64,000 nt of DNA from Bacteroidales bacterium (lineage in GTDB: Bacteria > Bacteroidota > Bacteroidia > Bacteroidales > UBA932). The notes beneath the pieces were generated by a model. It made no database searches. It was given only the letters and a program-made list of their open reading frames with translations, and was not told the origin of the DNA. The translations under genes were made by a program, and so were the position numbers. Location of the stretch: contig JAFVAU010000025.1 of assembly GCA_017480345.1 (NCBI GenBank), forward strand, positions 156,793 to 220,792. The letters run 5' to 3'. Positions 51,614 to 60,076 of this stretch are shown one piece after another. The first letter of the stretch is position 1; each line of letters begins with the position of its first letter.

Positions 51614-51634
51614 ATCCCCGAACAGGTCGGGGAT
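51614..51634 (+). repeat. hairpin in the pnp leader
   Basis: A perfect 8-bp stem ATCCCCGA/TCGGGGAT with a 5-nt loop, 34 nt before the pnp ATG and without a T-run. In other bacteria pnp mRNA leaders hold stems that RNase III and PNPase use for autocontrol; a dispersed REP-like element is the alternative. No promoter box was recognised for pnp. Confidence 0.55.
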
Positions 51635-51668
51635 GACATAGAAGACGCAAGACGTAATAGAAGAAAAA

Positions 51669-53981
51669 ATGAACATTATCAAAAAGACCATTGAATTACC
51701 CGACGGAAGGGTAATCGAGATCGAGACCGGAAAACTGGCCAAACAGGCTGCCGGTTCTGCCGTTGTGAAAATGGGTGGCACCATGCTGCTGGCCACCGTC
51801 ACCTGCGCCACGGAGGTGAAAGAGGGAACGGACTTCATGCCCCTCACCGTGGATTACCGGGAGAAATACTATGCTGCCGGCCGCTTCCCCGGAGGTTTCC
51901 TCAAGAGGGAAAGCCGCCCCTCCGACTATGAGGTGCTCATCGCCCGCCTGGTAGACCGCCCCATCCGTCCGCTTTGGCCCTCCGACTTCCACCTGGAGGT
52001 ATTTGTGAACGTGATGCTCATCTCCGCAGAGAAAGACATCCAGCCGGATGCCCTGGCCGGCCTGGCCGCATCGGCCGCCCTCGCTTCCTCCGACCTCCCC
52101 TTCGGCGGTCCCGTGAGTGAAGTGCGCGTATCCCGTATCGATGGTCAATTTGTCATCAACCCCGGTTTCGAAGCCAACAAGCGGGCCGATCTGGACCTGA
52201 TGGTGGCCGCCACCGAGGAGAATATCATGATGGTGGAGGGTGAAATGAACGAGGTGTCCGAGCACGACATGCTGGAAGCCATCAAGTTCGCCCACGAAGA
52301 AATCAAGAAGCACTGCCGCGTGCAAAAAGAACTCATGCACGAGCTGGGTACGGACGTGAACAAGCGCGACTACCCGCACGACGAGGAAGACGAGGCCCTG
52401 AAGACCGCCGTCCACGAAGCCTGCTACAACAAGTGCTACGAACTGGCCAAGAGTGCCAAGCCCAAGCACGAGCGTGAAGACGGCTTCAACGCCATCCGCG
52501 ACGAGTTCAAGGCCCAGTTCTCCGAGGAAGACCTGGAGCTCAAGGGTGCCATGATAGACCGCTACTACCACGACGTGGAGAAAGAGGCCATGCGCAACCT
52601 GGTCCTGGACGAGGGCAAGCGCCTGGACGGCCGTGCTACCAATGAGGTTCGTCCCATCTGGTGCGAAACCGATTACCTGCCCTGCGCCCACGGATCGGCC
52701 ATCTTCACCCGCGGTGAAACCCAGTCCCTGGCCACCGTCACCCTGGGCACCAAGATGGACATGAAGGAAATGGACGAGGTGCTTATCCAGGACGACCAGC
52801 AGTTTGTCCTGCACTACAACTTCCCTCCCTTCGCCACCGGTGAAGCCAAGCCCCAGAGAGGCACCGGCCGCCGCGAAATCGGCCATGGCAACCTGGCCAT
52901 GCGCGCCCTCAAGCCCGTGATTCCCACGGCTCCCGAATTCCCCTACGCCGTCCGCGTAGTTTCCGATATCCTGGAATCCAACGGTTCCTCCTCCATGGCT
53001 TCCGTCTGCGGCGGCTGCCTGGCCCTGATGGATGCCGGTGTCCAGATCAAGAAGCCGGTGGCCGGTGTGGCCATGGGCCTCATCACCGACGCCGAGCGCC
53101 CCAACGACCGTTACGCCATCCTCACCGACATCCTGGGTGACGAAGACCACCTCGGAGACATGGATTTCAAGGTAACCGGCACCAAGGACGGTATCACCGC
53201 CACCCAGATGGACATCAAGGTGGACGGCCTGTCCTACGAAGTGCTGGAGAAAGCCCTGGAGCAGGCCCGTCAGGGACGCCTCCACATCATGGGCGAAATG
53301 CTCAAGACCATCCCCGAGCCGCGCGAGGACTTCAAGCCCTTCGTGCCCCGCATGGTCCAGATCGAGGTGGCTTCCGAGTTCATCGGCGCTATCATCGGCA
53401 AGGGTGGTGAAACCATCCAGGGCATGCAGAAGGAATTCGGCACCACCATCACCATCGACGAGGTGGACAACGGAGACGGCACCACCAAGGGCGTGGTGGA
53501 CATCTTCGGCACCGACAAGGCTGCCATGGATGCCACGCTGGAGCGCATCAAAGGCATTTGCGCTGTGCCCGAGGCCGGCCAGGTGTACCACGGCAAGGTG
53601 GTGAGCATCCTGGAATTCGGCGCCTTCATCGAGATTCTGCCCGGTAAGGAAGGCCTCCTCCACGTGAGCGAGATTGCCTGGACCAAGACCGAGAAGGTGG
53701 AAGACGTCCTGAAGGTGGGCGACGAGGTGGATGTGAAACTCCTGGAGATTGACGCCAAGACCGGCAAGATGCGCCTGTCCATGCGCGCCCTCACGGAGAA
53801 GCCCGAAGGCTATGTGGAGCCCAAGCGCGAACCCCGCGGCCCTCGCCGCGAAGGCGACCGCAAGGACCGCGGCCCGCGTCGTGACGGAGACCGCGGACCC
53901 CGCCGGGACAACAACAAGCCCCGCAAGCCTCGCTTCGAGAATAACGACGAGCCCAAGAATAACGAGCCCGACGTATTCTAA
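51669..53981 (+). CDS. pnp: polynucleotide phosphorylase
   Basis: 770 residues. Two RNase PH domains (first ~10-145, second ~325-540 with the [17 protein letters not shown] and [27 protein letters not shown] motifs), a KH domain ([22 protein letters not shown], ~577) and an S1 domain ([28 protein letters not shown], ~640). The C-terminal ~50 residues are an Arg/Gly/Asp-rich disordered tail, common in Bacteroidetes. It degrades RNA 3'-5' with phosphate. Confidence 0.97.
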   Translation: MNIIKKTIELPDGRVIEIETGKLAKQAAGSAVVKMGGTMLLATVTCATEVKEGTDFMPLTVDYREKYYAAGRFPGGFLKRESRPSDYEVLIARLVDRPIRPLWPSDFHLEVFVNVMLISAEKDIQPDALAGLAASAALASSDLPFGGPVSEVRVSRIDGQFVINPGFEANKRADLDLMVAATEENIMMVEGEMNEVSEHDMLEAIKFAHEEIKKHCRVQKELMHELGTDVNKRDYPHDEEDEALKTAVHEACYNKCYELAKSAKPKHEREDGFNAIRDEFKAQFSEEDLELKGAMIDRYYHDVEKEAMRNLVLDEGKRLDGRATNEVRPIWCETDYLPCAHGSAIFTRGETQSLATVTLGTKMDMKEMDEVLIQDDQQFVLHYNFPPFATGEAKPQRGTGRREIGHGNLAMRALKPVIPTAPEFPYAVRVVSDILESNGSSSMASVCGGCLALMDAGVQIKKPVAGVAMGLITDAERPNDRYAILTDILGDEDHLGDMDFKVTGTKDGITATQMDIKVDGLSYEVLEKALEQARQGRLHIMGEMLKTIPEPREDFKPFVPRMVQIEVASEFIGAIIGKGGETIQGMQKEFGTTITIDEVDNGDGTTKGVVDIFGTDKAAMDATLERIKGICAVPEAGQVYHGKVVSILEFGAFIEILPGKEGLLHVSEIAWTKTEKVEDVLKVGDEVDVKLLEIDAKTGKMRLSMRALTEKPEGYVEPKREPRGPRREGDRKDRGPRRDGDRGPRRDNNKPRKPRFENNDEPKNNEPDVF

Positions 53982-53997
53982 AAACCATTTTATTTCG

Positions 53998-54005
53998 TAT
54001 ATTTG
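53998..54005 (+). promoter_or_regulatory. -7 box of the NlpC/P60 gene, 4 nt before its ATG
   Basis: TATATTTG fits TAnnTTTG and ends 4 nt before ATG 54010, so the transcript would start at or next to the start codon. The -33 position is not a clear TTG. Confidence 0.6.
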
Positions 54006-54036
54006 GAGTATGAAAAAATTCATACTCCTTTTTTTA
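54005..54036 (+). terminator. pnp terminator that contains the next gene's start codon
   Basis: A perfect 10-bp stem (54005-54014 with 54019-54028), loop AAAA, then eight T. It has the form of a Rho-independent terminator 23 nt after the pnp stop, but the left arm includes ATG 54010 and the right arm and T-run encode the signal peptide of the NlpC/P60 protein. Confidence 0.8.
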
Positions 54037-54960
54037 TGCTCTTTGAGCTGCCTTGCCGCCTTCTCCCAGGAATACGGCGTGGTGAATATCTCCGTCTGCA
54101 ATCTTCGCCGAACGGCCGATTTTGATGCAGAAATGGTTTCGCAGGCCCTTCTGGGAACGCCGGTGCATGTGCTTTCCATCAGCGACAACGGCAATCCCTG
54201 GCCGCAGGTACAGACCCCGGACAACTATACCGGCTGGGTGCATTACGCCGCCATCACGCGGATGAGTTTCGAGGAATATCATGCCTGGAACGCTGCCCCC
54301 AAGGTGGTGGTCACCGCCCTTACCGGCGTGGTGTACAAGGATGCATCGGCCTCTAGCCAAGTGATTTCGGACGTAGTGGCCGGAGACCGGCTCAAGTACC
54401 TGGGCAAGAAAGGTGCCTGGCTCAAGGTGGGCTTCCCCGACGGCCGCACGGGTTTCGTGTGCAAGTCCGTCGCCAAGACGGAGACCGACTGGCGCAAAGG
54501 GCTGGACCAGAGCACGGAGGCCATCCTCTCATCGGCCAAAAGCATGCTGGGCTTCCCCTATCTCTGGGCGGGCATGTCCCCCAAGGGAATGGACTGCAGC
54601 GGCTTCGTGCGCACCACCCTTTTCATGCACGACATCATCATCCCGCGGGATTCCGGCCCCATGTCCCGTGTGGGAGAGCGCATCACGGATATCAACGCCC
54701 TCCAGCCCGGAGACCTGGTCTTTTTCGGCCGATACAGGGAGGACGGAAGCCCGCGCGTTTCCCATGTGGGCTTCTACCTGGGAGGCGGCCGCTTCATCCA
54801 CTCGCTGGGCCTGGTGCAGATAGGAAGCTTCCTGCCGGAAGACCCGCATTATGACGCCTACAATACCGGCCGATACCTCTTCGGCGGCCGCGTACTACCT
54901 TATATTGACAAGGAAGAAGGACTTAACACTACACTAACCAACCCTTATTATGCAGAATAG
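54010..54960 (+). CDS. secreted NlpC/P60 murein peptidase with SH3-like domains
   Basis: 316 residues from ATG 54010. Signal peptide (1-20, AFSQ), two bacterial SH3-like segments (~22-85 and ~95-155), and an NlpC/P60 domain with Cys196 (GMDCSGFV), His252 (SHVGFYLG) and His264 (FIHSLGL). This layout matches gamma-D-glutamyl-diamino acid endopeptidases of the YkfC type, which release L-Ala-D-Glu from murein peptides. The epimerase gene that uses this dipeptide follows with an 11-nt overlap, as in ykfB-ykfC of Bacillus. Confidence 0.92.
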   Translation: MKKFILLFLCSLSCLAAFSQEYGVVNISVCNLRRTADFDAEMVSQALLGTPVHVLSISDNGNPWPQVQTPDNYTGWVHYAAITRMSFEEYHAWNAAPKVVVTALTGVVYKDASASSQVISDVVAGDRLKYLGKKGAWLKVGFPDGRTGFVCKSVAKTETDWRKGLDQSTEAILSSAKSMLGFPYLWAGMSPKGMDCSGFVRTTLFMHDIIIPRDSGPMSRVGERITDINALQPGDLVFFGRYREDGSPRVSHVGFYLGGGRFIHSLGLVQIGSFLPEDPHYDAYNTGRYLFGGRVLPYIDKEEGLNTTLTNPYYAE

Positions 54961-56083
54961 ACGCGAATTCCTCAAGACCGCCGGCCTGGCGGCCGTGGGC
55001 GTGGGCCTGGTGGGCTGCACCACCGGCGGCCCGCAGAAGTTCAACATCGTGAAAGGAGACGGAAAGCTTCACCTGAAGTTCTTCCCCTACGAACTCAAGC
55101 TGGCCCACGTGTTCACCGTGGCCTCCTACAGCCGCACCACCACGCCGGACGTGCAGGTGGAACTTAGCTGGGAAGGCGTGACCGGTTACGGAGAAGCTTC
55201 CATGCCGCCCTACCTGGGACAGAGCGTGGAGACTGTCACCAATTTCCTGAACAAGGTGGACCTGAGCCAGTTCAACGACCCCTTCCAGATGGAGGACATC
55301 CTCTCCTATGTGGACAGCCTTTCGGAAGGTGACGGGGCGGCCAAATGTGCCATCGACATCGCCCTGCACGACCTTGTGGGCAAACTTCTGGGCCAGCCCT
55401 GGTACCGCATCTGGGGTTTGGACCCTGCCAAGGCCCCTTCCACCACCTTCACCATCGGCATAGATACGCCGGAGGTGGTCAAGGAGAAGACGCTGGAAGC
55501 CGCGGGAAAATTCAATATCCTGAAAGTGAAGGTGGGCCTGGACACGGACGTGGAGATGATTGAGACCATCCGTACCGTCACGGACGTGCCCCTGGCTGTA
55601 GATGCCAACCAAGGCTGGAAGGACCGTTCCAAGGCCCTGGACGAGATTTTCTGGCTCAAGGAGCACGGCATCGTGATGGTAGAGCAGCCCATGCCCAAGG
55701 AACGCATAGACGACATTGCCTGGCTCACGGAGCGCTCTCCCCTACCCATCTTTGCCGATGAAAGCATCCAGCGCATGAAGGACATTCCCTCGCTGGTGGG
55801 AGCCTACAACGGCATCAACATCAAGCTGATGAAATGTACCGGCATGCGGGAAGGCTGGAAGATGGCCAATATGGCCCGCGCCCTGGGCATGAAGGTGATG
55901 GTGGGCTGCATGACGGAGACCTCCTGCGCCGTATCCGCCGCCGCCCAGTTCTCCCCCTACGTGGATTTTGCCGACCTGGACGGCAACCTGCTCATCGCCA
56001 ACGACCGTTTCGACGGCGTGAAGGTGGTGGACGGAAAACTCTCCCTCCCCGACCGCCCCGGTATCGGCGTCATACCGCTTTAA
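54950..56083 (+). CDS. dipeptide (L-Ala-D/L-Glu) epimerase with Tat/lipoprotein signal
   Basis: 377 residues. Enolase-superfamily enzyme of the mandelate racemase/muconate lactonising group: capping domain ~35-140, catalytic Lys pair in LKVKVG (~184-186), metal ligands in DANQGW, EQP and ADES, second Lys in IKLMKC, and MTETS near the end. Together with the NlpC partner this fits L-Ala-D/L-Glu epimerisation in murein salvage. Unusually it begins with a twin-arginine signal (RREFLKTAG, Arg4-Arg5) and a lipobox (VGC, Cys23), so it should be exported folded and lipid-anchored, whereas ykfB/ycjG enzymes are cytoplasmic. Confidence 0.88.
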   Translation: MQNRREFLKTAGLAAVGVGLVGCTTGGPQKFNIVKGDGKLHLKFFPYELKLAHVFTVASYSRTTTPDVQVELSWEGVTGYGEASMPPYLGQSVETVTNFLNKVDLSQFNDPFQMEDILSYVDSLSEGDGAAKCAIDIALHDLVGKLLGQPWYRIWGLDPAKAPSTTFTIGIDTPEVVKEKTLEAAGKFNILKVKVGLDTDVEMIETIRTVTDVPLAVDANQGWKDRSKALDEIFWLKEHGIVMVEQPMPKERIDDIAWLTERSPLPIFADESIQRMKDIPSLVGAYNGINIKLMKCTGMREGWKMANMARALGMKVMVGCMTETSCAVSAAAQFSPYVDFADLDGNLLIANDRFDGVKVVDGKLSLPDRPGIGVIPL

Positions 56084-56096
56084 GACCTTGGGGCAT

Positions 56097-56127
56097 TTGG
56101 CAATTCAGCGAATAATTCGTAAATTTG
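56097..56127 (+). promoter_or_regulatory. tRNA-Ser promoter (TTGG - 19 nt - TAAATTTG)
   Basis: TTGG (56097-56100), 19 nt, TAAATTTG (56120-56127); the tRNA begins 13 nt later, the same distance as for tRNA-His. Confidence 0.9.
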
Positions 56128-56140
56128 CTGCCCCAAACCC

Positions 56141-56227
56141 GGTGAGTTGTCCGAGTGGTTGAAGGAGCCTGCCTCGAAAACAGGTTTGCGTGCGAGCGCA
56201 ACGGGGGTTCGAATCCCTCACTCACCG
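56141..56227 (+). tRNA. tRNA-Ser (anticodon CGA)
   Basis: 87 nt. Acceptor stem GGTGAGT/ACTCACC with discriminator G, D arm with GAGTGGTTGAAGGAGC, anticodon loop CTCGAAA, a long variable arm (TTTGCGTGCGAGCGCAAC) as in class II tRNAs, and T arm GGGGGTTCGAATCCCTC. CCA is not encoded. The pair closing the anticodon loop is a C-A mismatch. Confidence 0.93.
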
Positions 56228-56230
56228 CAG

Positions 56231-56264
56231 AAAAACGCCTTGCAGTTATTTGTAAGGCGTTTTT
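56231..56264 (+). terminator. tRNA-Ser terminator
   Basis: A perfect 11-bp stem AAAAACGCCTT/AAGGCGTTTTT followed by GTTTTT, directly after the tRNA. Between here and 56345 only AT-rich sequence is seen. Confidence 0.9.
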
Positions 56265-56344
56265 GTTTTTCAGCGTGTCAAATAATGTGACATTTTATAG
56301 CATCAAGAGCAGTCAACTGTACTCAACTATACAAGTCTGCATAG

Positions 56345-56743
56345 TCAGGCGCAAATAATATCTTGGATTTTCTTGATGAATGCCTCCGTCTTAGGAATAT
56401 ACGGATCCACATCTTCCTGCGTCCAGTCCAAAAAGTCATCATAATCCCCGGTATGCCGCATATTCTGCAGCCTGGCCAGAAGACTACCATCTTCATTGGC
56501 AAGGATTCCTGTACGGACATAATGCTGTCCTATCATACCAATAGTCCCATCGTGGGTCTTGGCGGCATACCCGGCACTAATCAGTAATGCCGATGAAGCA
56601 TAATAGGCAGCATAGTATAACCTGTTTGCGGCCAGATTCCAATGGCCCATGGATGCACAATCTTTAGCCTCTACCAGTGCATCACAGGATTTCTCCAAAC
56701 GATATCCCACAATCGCTTTCCTTTCTTCATCTGTCAGTGGCAT
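56345..56743 (-). CDS. HEPN-domain protein, partner of the MNT gene
   Basis: 132 residues, all-helical HEPN (PF05168-like): LEKSCDALVEAKDCASMGHWNLAANRLYYAAYYASSALLIS is the typical NRxYYAxYxAxxALL core. The RX4-6H RNase motif of toxic HEPN proteins (as in HepT) is not found, so it may be a non-nucleolytic member or use another site. It overlaps the MNT gene by 10 nt, as in HEPN-MNT toxin-antitoxin or minimal nucleotidyltransferase pairs. The region is AT-richer than its surroundings. Confidence 0.85.
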   Translation of the reverse strand: MPLTDEERKAIVGYRLEKSCDALVEAKDCASMGHWNLAANRLYYAAYYASSALLISAGYAAKTHDGTIGMIGQHYVRTGILANEDGSLLARLQNMRHTGDYDDFLDWTQEDVDPYIPKTEAFIKKIQDIICA

Positions 56744-57054
56744 AGGCTTACTCCTTCGTTTTGAACATTCTTATAAAAAGGACTGATGCTACGATTGTTC
56801 CAATCAGAGAACGAGTAAATGAGAGGATTAATCTGTTCACCAATAGACCAGCCGTAGTTCACGAAAGGATAGGCATACTTGTCAAAATCTGCCCCGGTAG
56901 CTCTCTCTCCGTCAATCAGGATGAGAACATCCCAGTCTGAATCCAGACGAGCATCGCCTCGGGCGCGAGAGCCAAAGAGAAAAGCATCCGCACCGGAAGG
57001 CAATACGGCTTTCGCAATTTCTCTCATTCCCTGTATGATATCCTTTTGACTCAT
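56734..57054 (-). CDS. minimal nucleotidyltransferase (MNT) domain protein
   Basis: 106 residues from ATG 57054; upstream in-frame ATGs would run back toward the ArdC-like stub. The pol-beta-type nucleotidyltransferase motif GSRARGDARLDSDWD is at 28-42, with catalytic Asp40 and Asp42 and a third acidic residue further on. In characterised HEPN-MNT pairs the MNT protein adds AMP to the HEPN protein and neutralises it. It is transcribed ahead of the HEPN gene with overlapping frames. Confidence 0.87.
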   Translation of the reverse strand: MSQKDIIQGMREIAKAVLPSGADAFLFGSRARGDARLDSDWDVLILIDGERATGADFDKYAYPFVNYGWSIGEQINPLIYSFSDWNNRSISPFYKNVQNEGVSLCH

Positions 57055-57097
57055 AGTCAAGGGCAAATATAGCATTTTTCTCAAGAAAGAACAAAAT

Positions 57098-57232
57098 CTA
57101 TCCTTCCGGCAAAGATTCCCCAAGGATATACCTCGCCGCTTCTTCGGCTTTCTTAGCAGCCCAGACAATCATCCGGTTGTCGTTTTTCAGGGCCTTCAGC
57201 CAGCTTTGGATGTAAGTATTTGCCGATAAATG
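57098..57232 (-). pseudogene. C-terminal stub of an ArdC/DUF1738-type zincin protein
   Basis: About 44 codons ending in a stop encode LSANTYIQSWLKALKNDNR and then MIVWAAKKAEEAARYILG. This closely fits the conserved C-terminus of ArdC-like (DUF1738/zincin) antirestriction proteins carried on Bacteroidetes plasmids and conjugative elements. No ssDNA-binding N-terminus or HExxH zincin motif lies upstream; the frame soon runs antisense into the hydrolase gene. It is a remnant of mobile DNA. Family recognition is from memory. Confidence 0.72.
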
Positions 57233-57235
57233 TCG

Positions 57236-57243
57236 TATCTTTG
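57236..57243 (+). promoter_or_regulatory. -7 box of the hydrolase gene
   Basis: TATCTTTG, 28 nt before ATG 57272, next to the ArdC-like stub. Confidence 0.65.
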
Positions 57244-57271
57244 TACCCGAAGAACAACCGTTCCTGCAAAG

Positions 57272-58273
57272 ATGAAAACTATCCTCCTCCTTCTCGTAGC
57301 CAGCCTGCCGCTCAAACTCTGGCCCGCCGTGGAGCCTCAGATGGCCGTTGTGGCCACCGAGCAGCGGGAGGGATATACCTGCCAGCTGGTGGAATACAAC
57401 GTCCCGGACGGAGACCGGGTGCAGTCCTATCTCCTTGTCCCGGACACGGCCACAGCAAAAAGCCCCCGCCCCGGCCTGGTGCTCCTGCACGACCACGGCG
57501 CCCGCTTCGACATTGGCAAGGAAAAGCTGGTAAAGCCCCTGGCCGATGCCCCGGACCATATCAAAGCTTCCGCCGCCGAGTGGGTGGCGGACGGCTTTGA
57601 CGGCGTCTATTTCGGAGACCGCCTGGCCCGCGAAGGCTTCGTTGTCCTAGTTCCGGATGTGCTGTACTGGGGCTCCCGCAGCAGCGCAAAATGCCGGGAA
57701 TGGAGCCGGACCCGCTCAAAAGAGCTCAAGAAAGAAGTCTATGAAGGCCAGCGCGCCGTCTACGACAGCCTGCAGCGAAAGGGCATTGTCTGGGCGGAGA
57801 AAACCCTCAACGAAGACGCCGCGGCCGCCCGTCTGCTCGCAAGCCTTCCCTTCGTGAAGGCGGAAGAGACAGGCTGCTTCGGCTGGTCCATGGGCGCGCA
57901 CCGCGCCTGGCTGCTCGCGGCCTTCTGCGATGAGGTGAAAAGCGGCGTGGCCCTCTGCTGGATGACGCTCAAGCGCACGCAGGCGCAGCCGCCATCGGCC
58001 TCCGACTATTCCATGATGATTCCGGCCCTGCGGGAAACCTTCGACTTCCCGGACATTGCCCGCTCTCTCTCCCCCAAACCCTTCCTTTTCCTCAGCGGCA
58101 CAACGGACAAGCTCTTCCCACGCGAAGCCACGCAGGAGGCCTTTGAGCGCATGCAGGCCATCTACCGGGAAAACGGCGCCACAGGGGCCCTCCGGACCGA
58201 ATTCTTCGAAGGCGGACACCACTGCGGCCTAAGGGAGCAGCAAACCATTATCCACTTTTTCAAGCATGATTAA
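57272..58273 (+). CDS. secreted dienelactone-hydrolase-like alpha/beta hydrolase
   Basis: 333 residues from ATG 57272. A signal peptide (~1-20) and an alpha/beta-hydrolase fold: oxyanion strand PGLVLLHDHG, nucleophile elbow GWSMGAH, acid in LSGTTDKLFP and base in EGGHHCG. It resembles the Bacteroidetes DLH/acetyl-xylan-esterase-like family that hydrolyses esters; the substrate is unknown. The last 8 nt overlap the HAD gene. Confidence 0.83.
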   Translation: MKTILLLLVASLPLKLWPAVEPQMAVVATEQREGYTCQLVEYNVPDGDRVQSYLLVPDTATAKSPRPGLVLLHDHGARFDIGKEKLVKPLADAPDHIKASAAEWVADGFDGVYFGDRLAREGFVVLVPDVLYWGSRSSAKCREWSRTRSKELKKEVYEGQRAVYDSLQRKGIVWAEKTLNEDAAAARLLASLPFVKAEETGCFGWSMGAHRAWLLAAFCDEVKSGVALCWMTLKRTQAQPPSASDYSMMIPALRETFDFPDIARSLSPKPFLFLSGTTDKLFPREATQEAFERMQAIYRENGATGALRTEFFEGGHHCGLREQQTIIHFFKHD

Positions 58274-58913
58274 ACTCCTCATATTCGATTTTGACGGCAC
58301 TTTGGCCGACACCCACGAGCTCATCATCCAGACCAACCAGGAAGCCATGCGCCGGATGGGCTTCCCCGTCCTGGAAGACAAGGTTATTTCCCGCACCATC
58401 GGCCTGCCCTTGGAGGAAGGCCTCAAAACCATGTTCCCCGAGCTCACGCAGGGAGACCTTCCCGCCTGGGTGAAGACCTATCGGGCCATCTTCGACGAGC
58501 TCAAGACCCAGATCATCCCCGGCCTCTTCCCCCATGTAAAAGAGACGCTTCAGGCCCTTCACGCCCAGGGATATGTGCTCACCGTGGCCTCCTCCCGCCT
58601 TTCGCTCTCCCTCAATGCTTTCCTCAGGGACATGGGCATCGCCCCCTATTTCTCCTACGTCCTGGGGGCCGACAATGTGTCCCTGGCCAAGCCGGACCCG
58701 GAACCTGTCCTCAAAACCCTCCGGGATCTCCATTTCCGGGCCGATGAAGCCCTGGTGGTGGGAGACATGCCCGTGGATATCCTCATGGGAAAGAGGGCCG
58801 GTGCCTTCACCTGCGGGGTCACCTACGGCAACTCTGACCGGGAAGCACTGAAAGAAGCCGGCGCGAATCATGTCTTGGATGACTTCGGCCAGCTTCCGTC
58901 GGTGATAGGGTAA
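58266..58913 (+). CDS. HAD-superfamily phosphatase, phosphoglycolate-phosphatase-like
   Basis: 215 residues. Motif I DFDGTLADT (Asp8, Asp10), motif II TVASSR, motif III Lys in LAKPDPEP, motif IV GDMPVDILMGKRAGA. The ~16-85 helical cap puts it in the subfamily of Gph/PgmB. Substrate cannot be assigned. It overlaps the hydrolase gene by 8 nt and converges on the export operon with an 8-nt gap and no hairpin. Confidence 0.9.
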   Translation: MIKLLIFDFDGTLADTHELIIQTNQEAMRRMGFPVLEDKVISRTIGLPLEEGLKTMFPELTQGDLPAWVKTYRAIFDELKTQIIPGLFPHVKETLQALHAQGYVLTVASSRLSLSLNAFLRDMGIAPYFSYVLGADNVSLAKPDPEPVLKTLRDLHFRADEALVVGDMPVDILMGKRAGAFTCGVTYGNSDREALKEAGANHVLDDFGQLPSVIG

Positions 58914-58921
58914 ACCCAGGT

Positions 58922-60073
58922 TCAGGCTTCTCTCCGGGCGATAATCCGGTTTTCCACAAATACGGCCATACTGGCCAGGAAGTAGTATACCACGGTCTGG
59001 AGGGTCATCGCCCGCAGTTCCGGGGCAATGGAAGCCAGGCTTCCGGTCTGCGACAGGGTCATGTAGCCCCGACAGCCGAAGGTGGTGGGGAAAATATAGG
59101 AAATGATGCGCCAGAAGACGGGGAAGTTCTCCGTGGGCCAGGTGAAGCCTGTGAGGAACACCGCGATGGGCGACACGAACAGCAGCAGCACCAGCACCGT
59201 CTCCCGCTTGGTAATGGCCGATGACCAGGTAAAGCTGAAGAAGATGATATCGGCCACAAAGAAGGAGAGGAAAATCACCATGTCCCACCAGTCCGCGTGC
59301 ATGGGCATGTGGAAGAGGTAGGGAACCAGCATGGCGCCATAGACTCCCAGGAAGAGGAAAATCAGGAAATAGGCGCCTCCGCGGCCCAGGACAATGCGGC
59401 CCATTCCCCGGCCGTTCCCGTTCTCCAGCCGGGCGAAGCTGCGTCCTTCTTCCCGAAGGGTGCCCGCCAGCGTGCTGGAGCCGTAGAACATCACCTGCTG
59501 CAGAATCATCATGAGGGCCATGTAGATGAAGAACATGGTGAAGGAGATGTTGGGATTGTACAGACGGGCATCGTCATAGCCCACCGGTTCCAGAAGCTGC
59601 GCCTCGGCCTGAATCCGGTGTATTTCGTCCAGCATCACCAGGTTGGAGGCGATGGTCATGTTCTTGTAATAGAGGAAGGTGGACATGTCGGCATAGGTGG
59701 ACAGGGTGGCCTGCTCTCCCTGCACCAGACGGGTGTCGAAGTCGGAAGGGATGTACAGGATGCCGTGCACCTTCTGCCGCTTCATCAGCTCCTCGGCCTC
59801 CGCCATGGACACGCAGTCATAGGCGATGGCGCACTCCCGCGTGGCGTCGAACTTCTGCACGTAGCGGCGGCTGTAGCTCCCGCGGGAGTTGTCCACCACG
59901 GCGACGGGCATGTCGTCCACCACGCCGTCGTGGTAGATGAAATTATAAAGCACCGGATACACCAGGCCGGCGAAGCAGAAGATAAGCATCACGCCATTGT
60001 CCCGGCCGATGAGCCGAAGCTCGTTTACAAAGATGTTCCAGATATCTCGGAACCAATTACTTACGTAGTTCAT
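58922..60073 (-). CDS. ABC-2 family export permease (second)
   Basis: 383 residues, YbhR/YhhJ-like. One N-terminal TM helix (~25-45), a large periplasmic domain (~50-170) with DMPVAVVDNSRGSYSRRYVQKFDATREC, then five TM helices (~175-380), with GFTWPTENFPVFWRIISYIFPTTFG before the last ones as in ABC2_membrane_3. It starts 3 nt after the first permease and is the last gene of the operon. The pair would form the membrane channel of an exporter, but no ATP-binding subunit is encoded in the window. Confidence 0.9.
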   Translation of the reverse strand: MNYVSNWFRDIWNIFVNELRLIGRDNGVMLIFCFAGLVYPVLYNFIYHDGVVDDMPVAVVDNSRGSYSRRYVQKFDATRECAIAYDCVSMAEAEELMKRQKVHGILYIPSDFDTRLVQGEQATLSTYADMSTFLYYKNMTIASNLVMLDEIHRIQAEAQLLEPVGYDDARLYNPNISFTMFFIYMALMMILQQVMFYGSSTLAGTLREEGRSFARLENGNGRGMGRIVLGRGGAYFLIFLFLGVYGAMLVPYLFHMPMHADWWDMVIFLSFFVADIIFFSFTWSSAITKRETVLVLLLFVSPIAVFLTGFTWPTENFPVFWRIISYIFPTTFGCRGYMTLSQTGSLASIAPELRAMTLQTVVYYFLASMAVFVENRIIARREA

Positions 60074-60076
60074 AAC

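Noticed and set aside
51696-54224. 842-codon open frame on the minus strand opposite pnp
   Set aside because: It is antisense to a clear PNPase; the translation is a His/Gly/Val-rich shadow caused by the GC-rich third positions of pnp.
56228-57271. Attachment-site duplication of the tRNA-Ser 3' end
   Set aside because: No second copy of the T-arm/acceptor sequence was found up to the hydrolase gene, so an integration event is inferred only from gene content.
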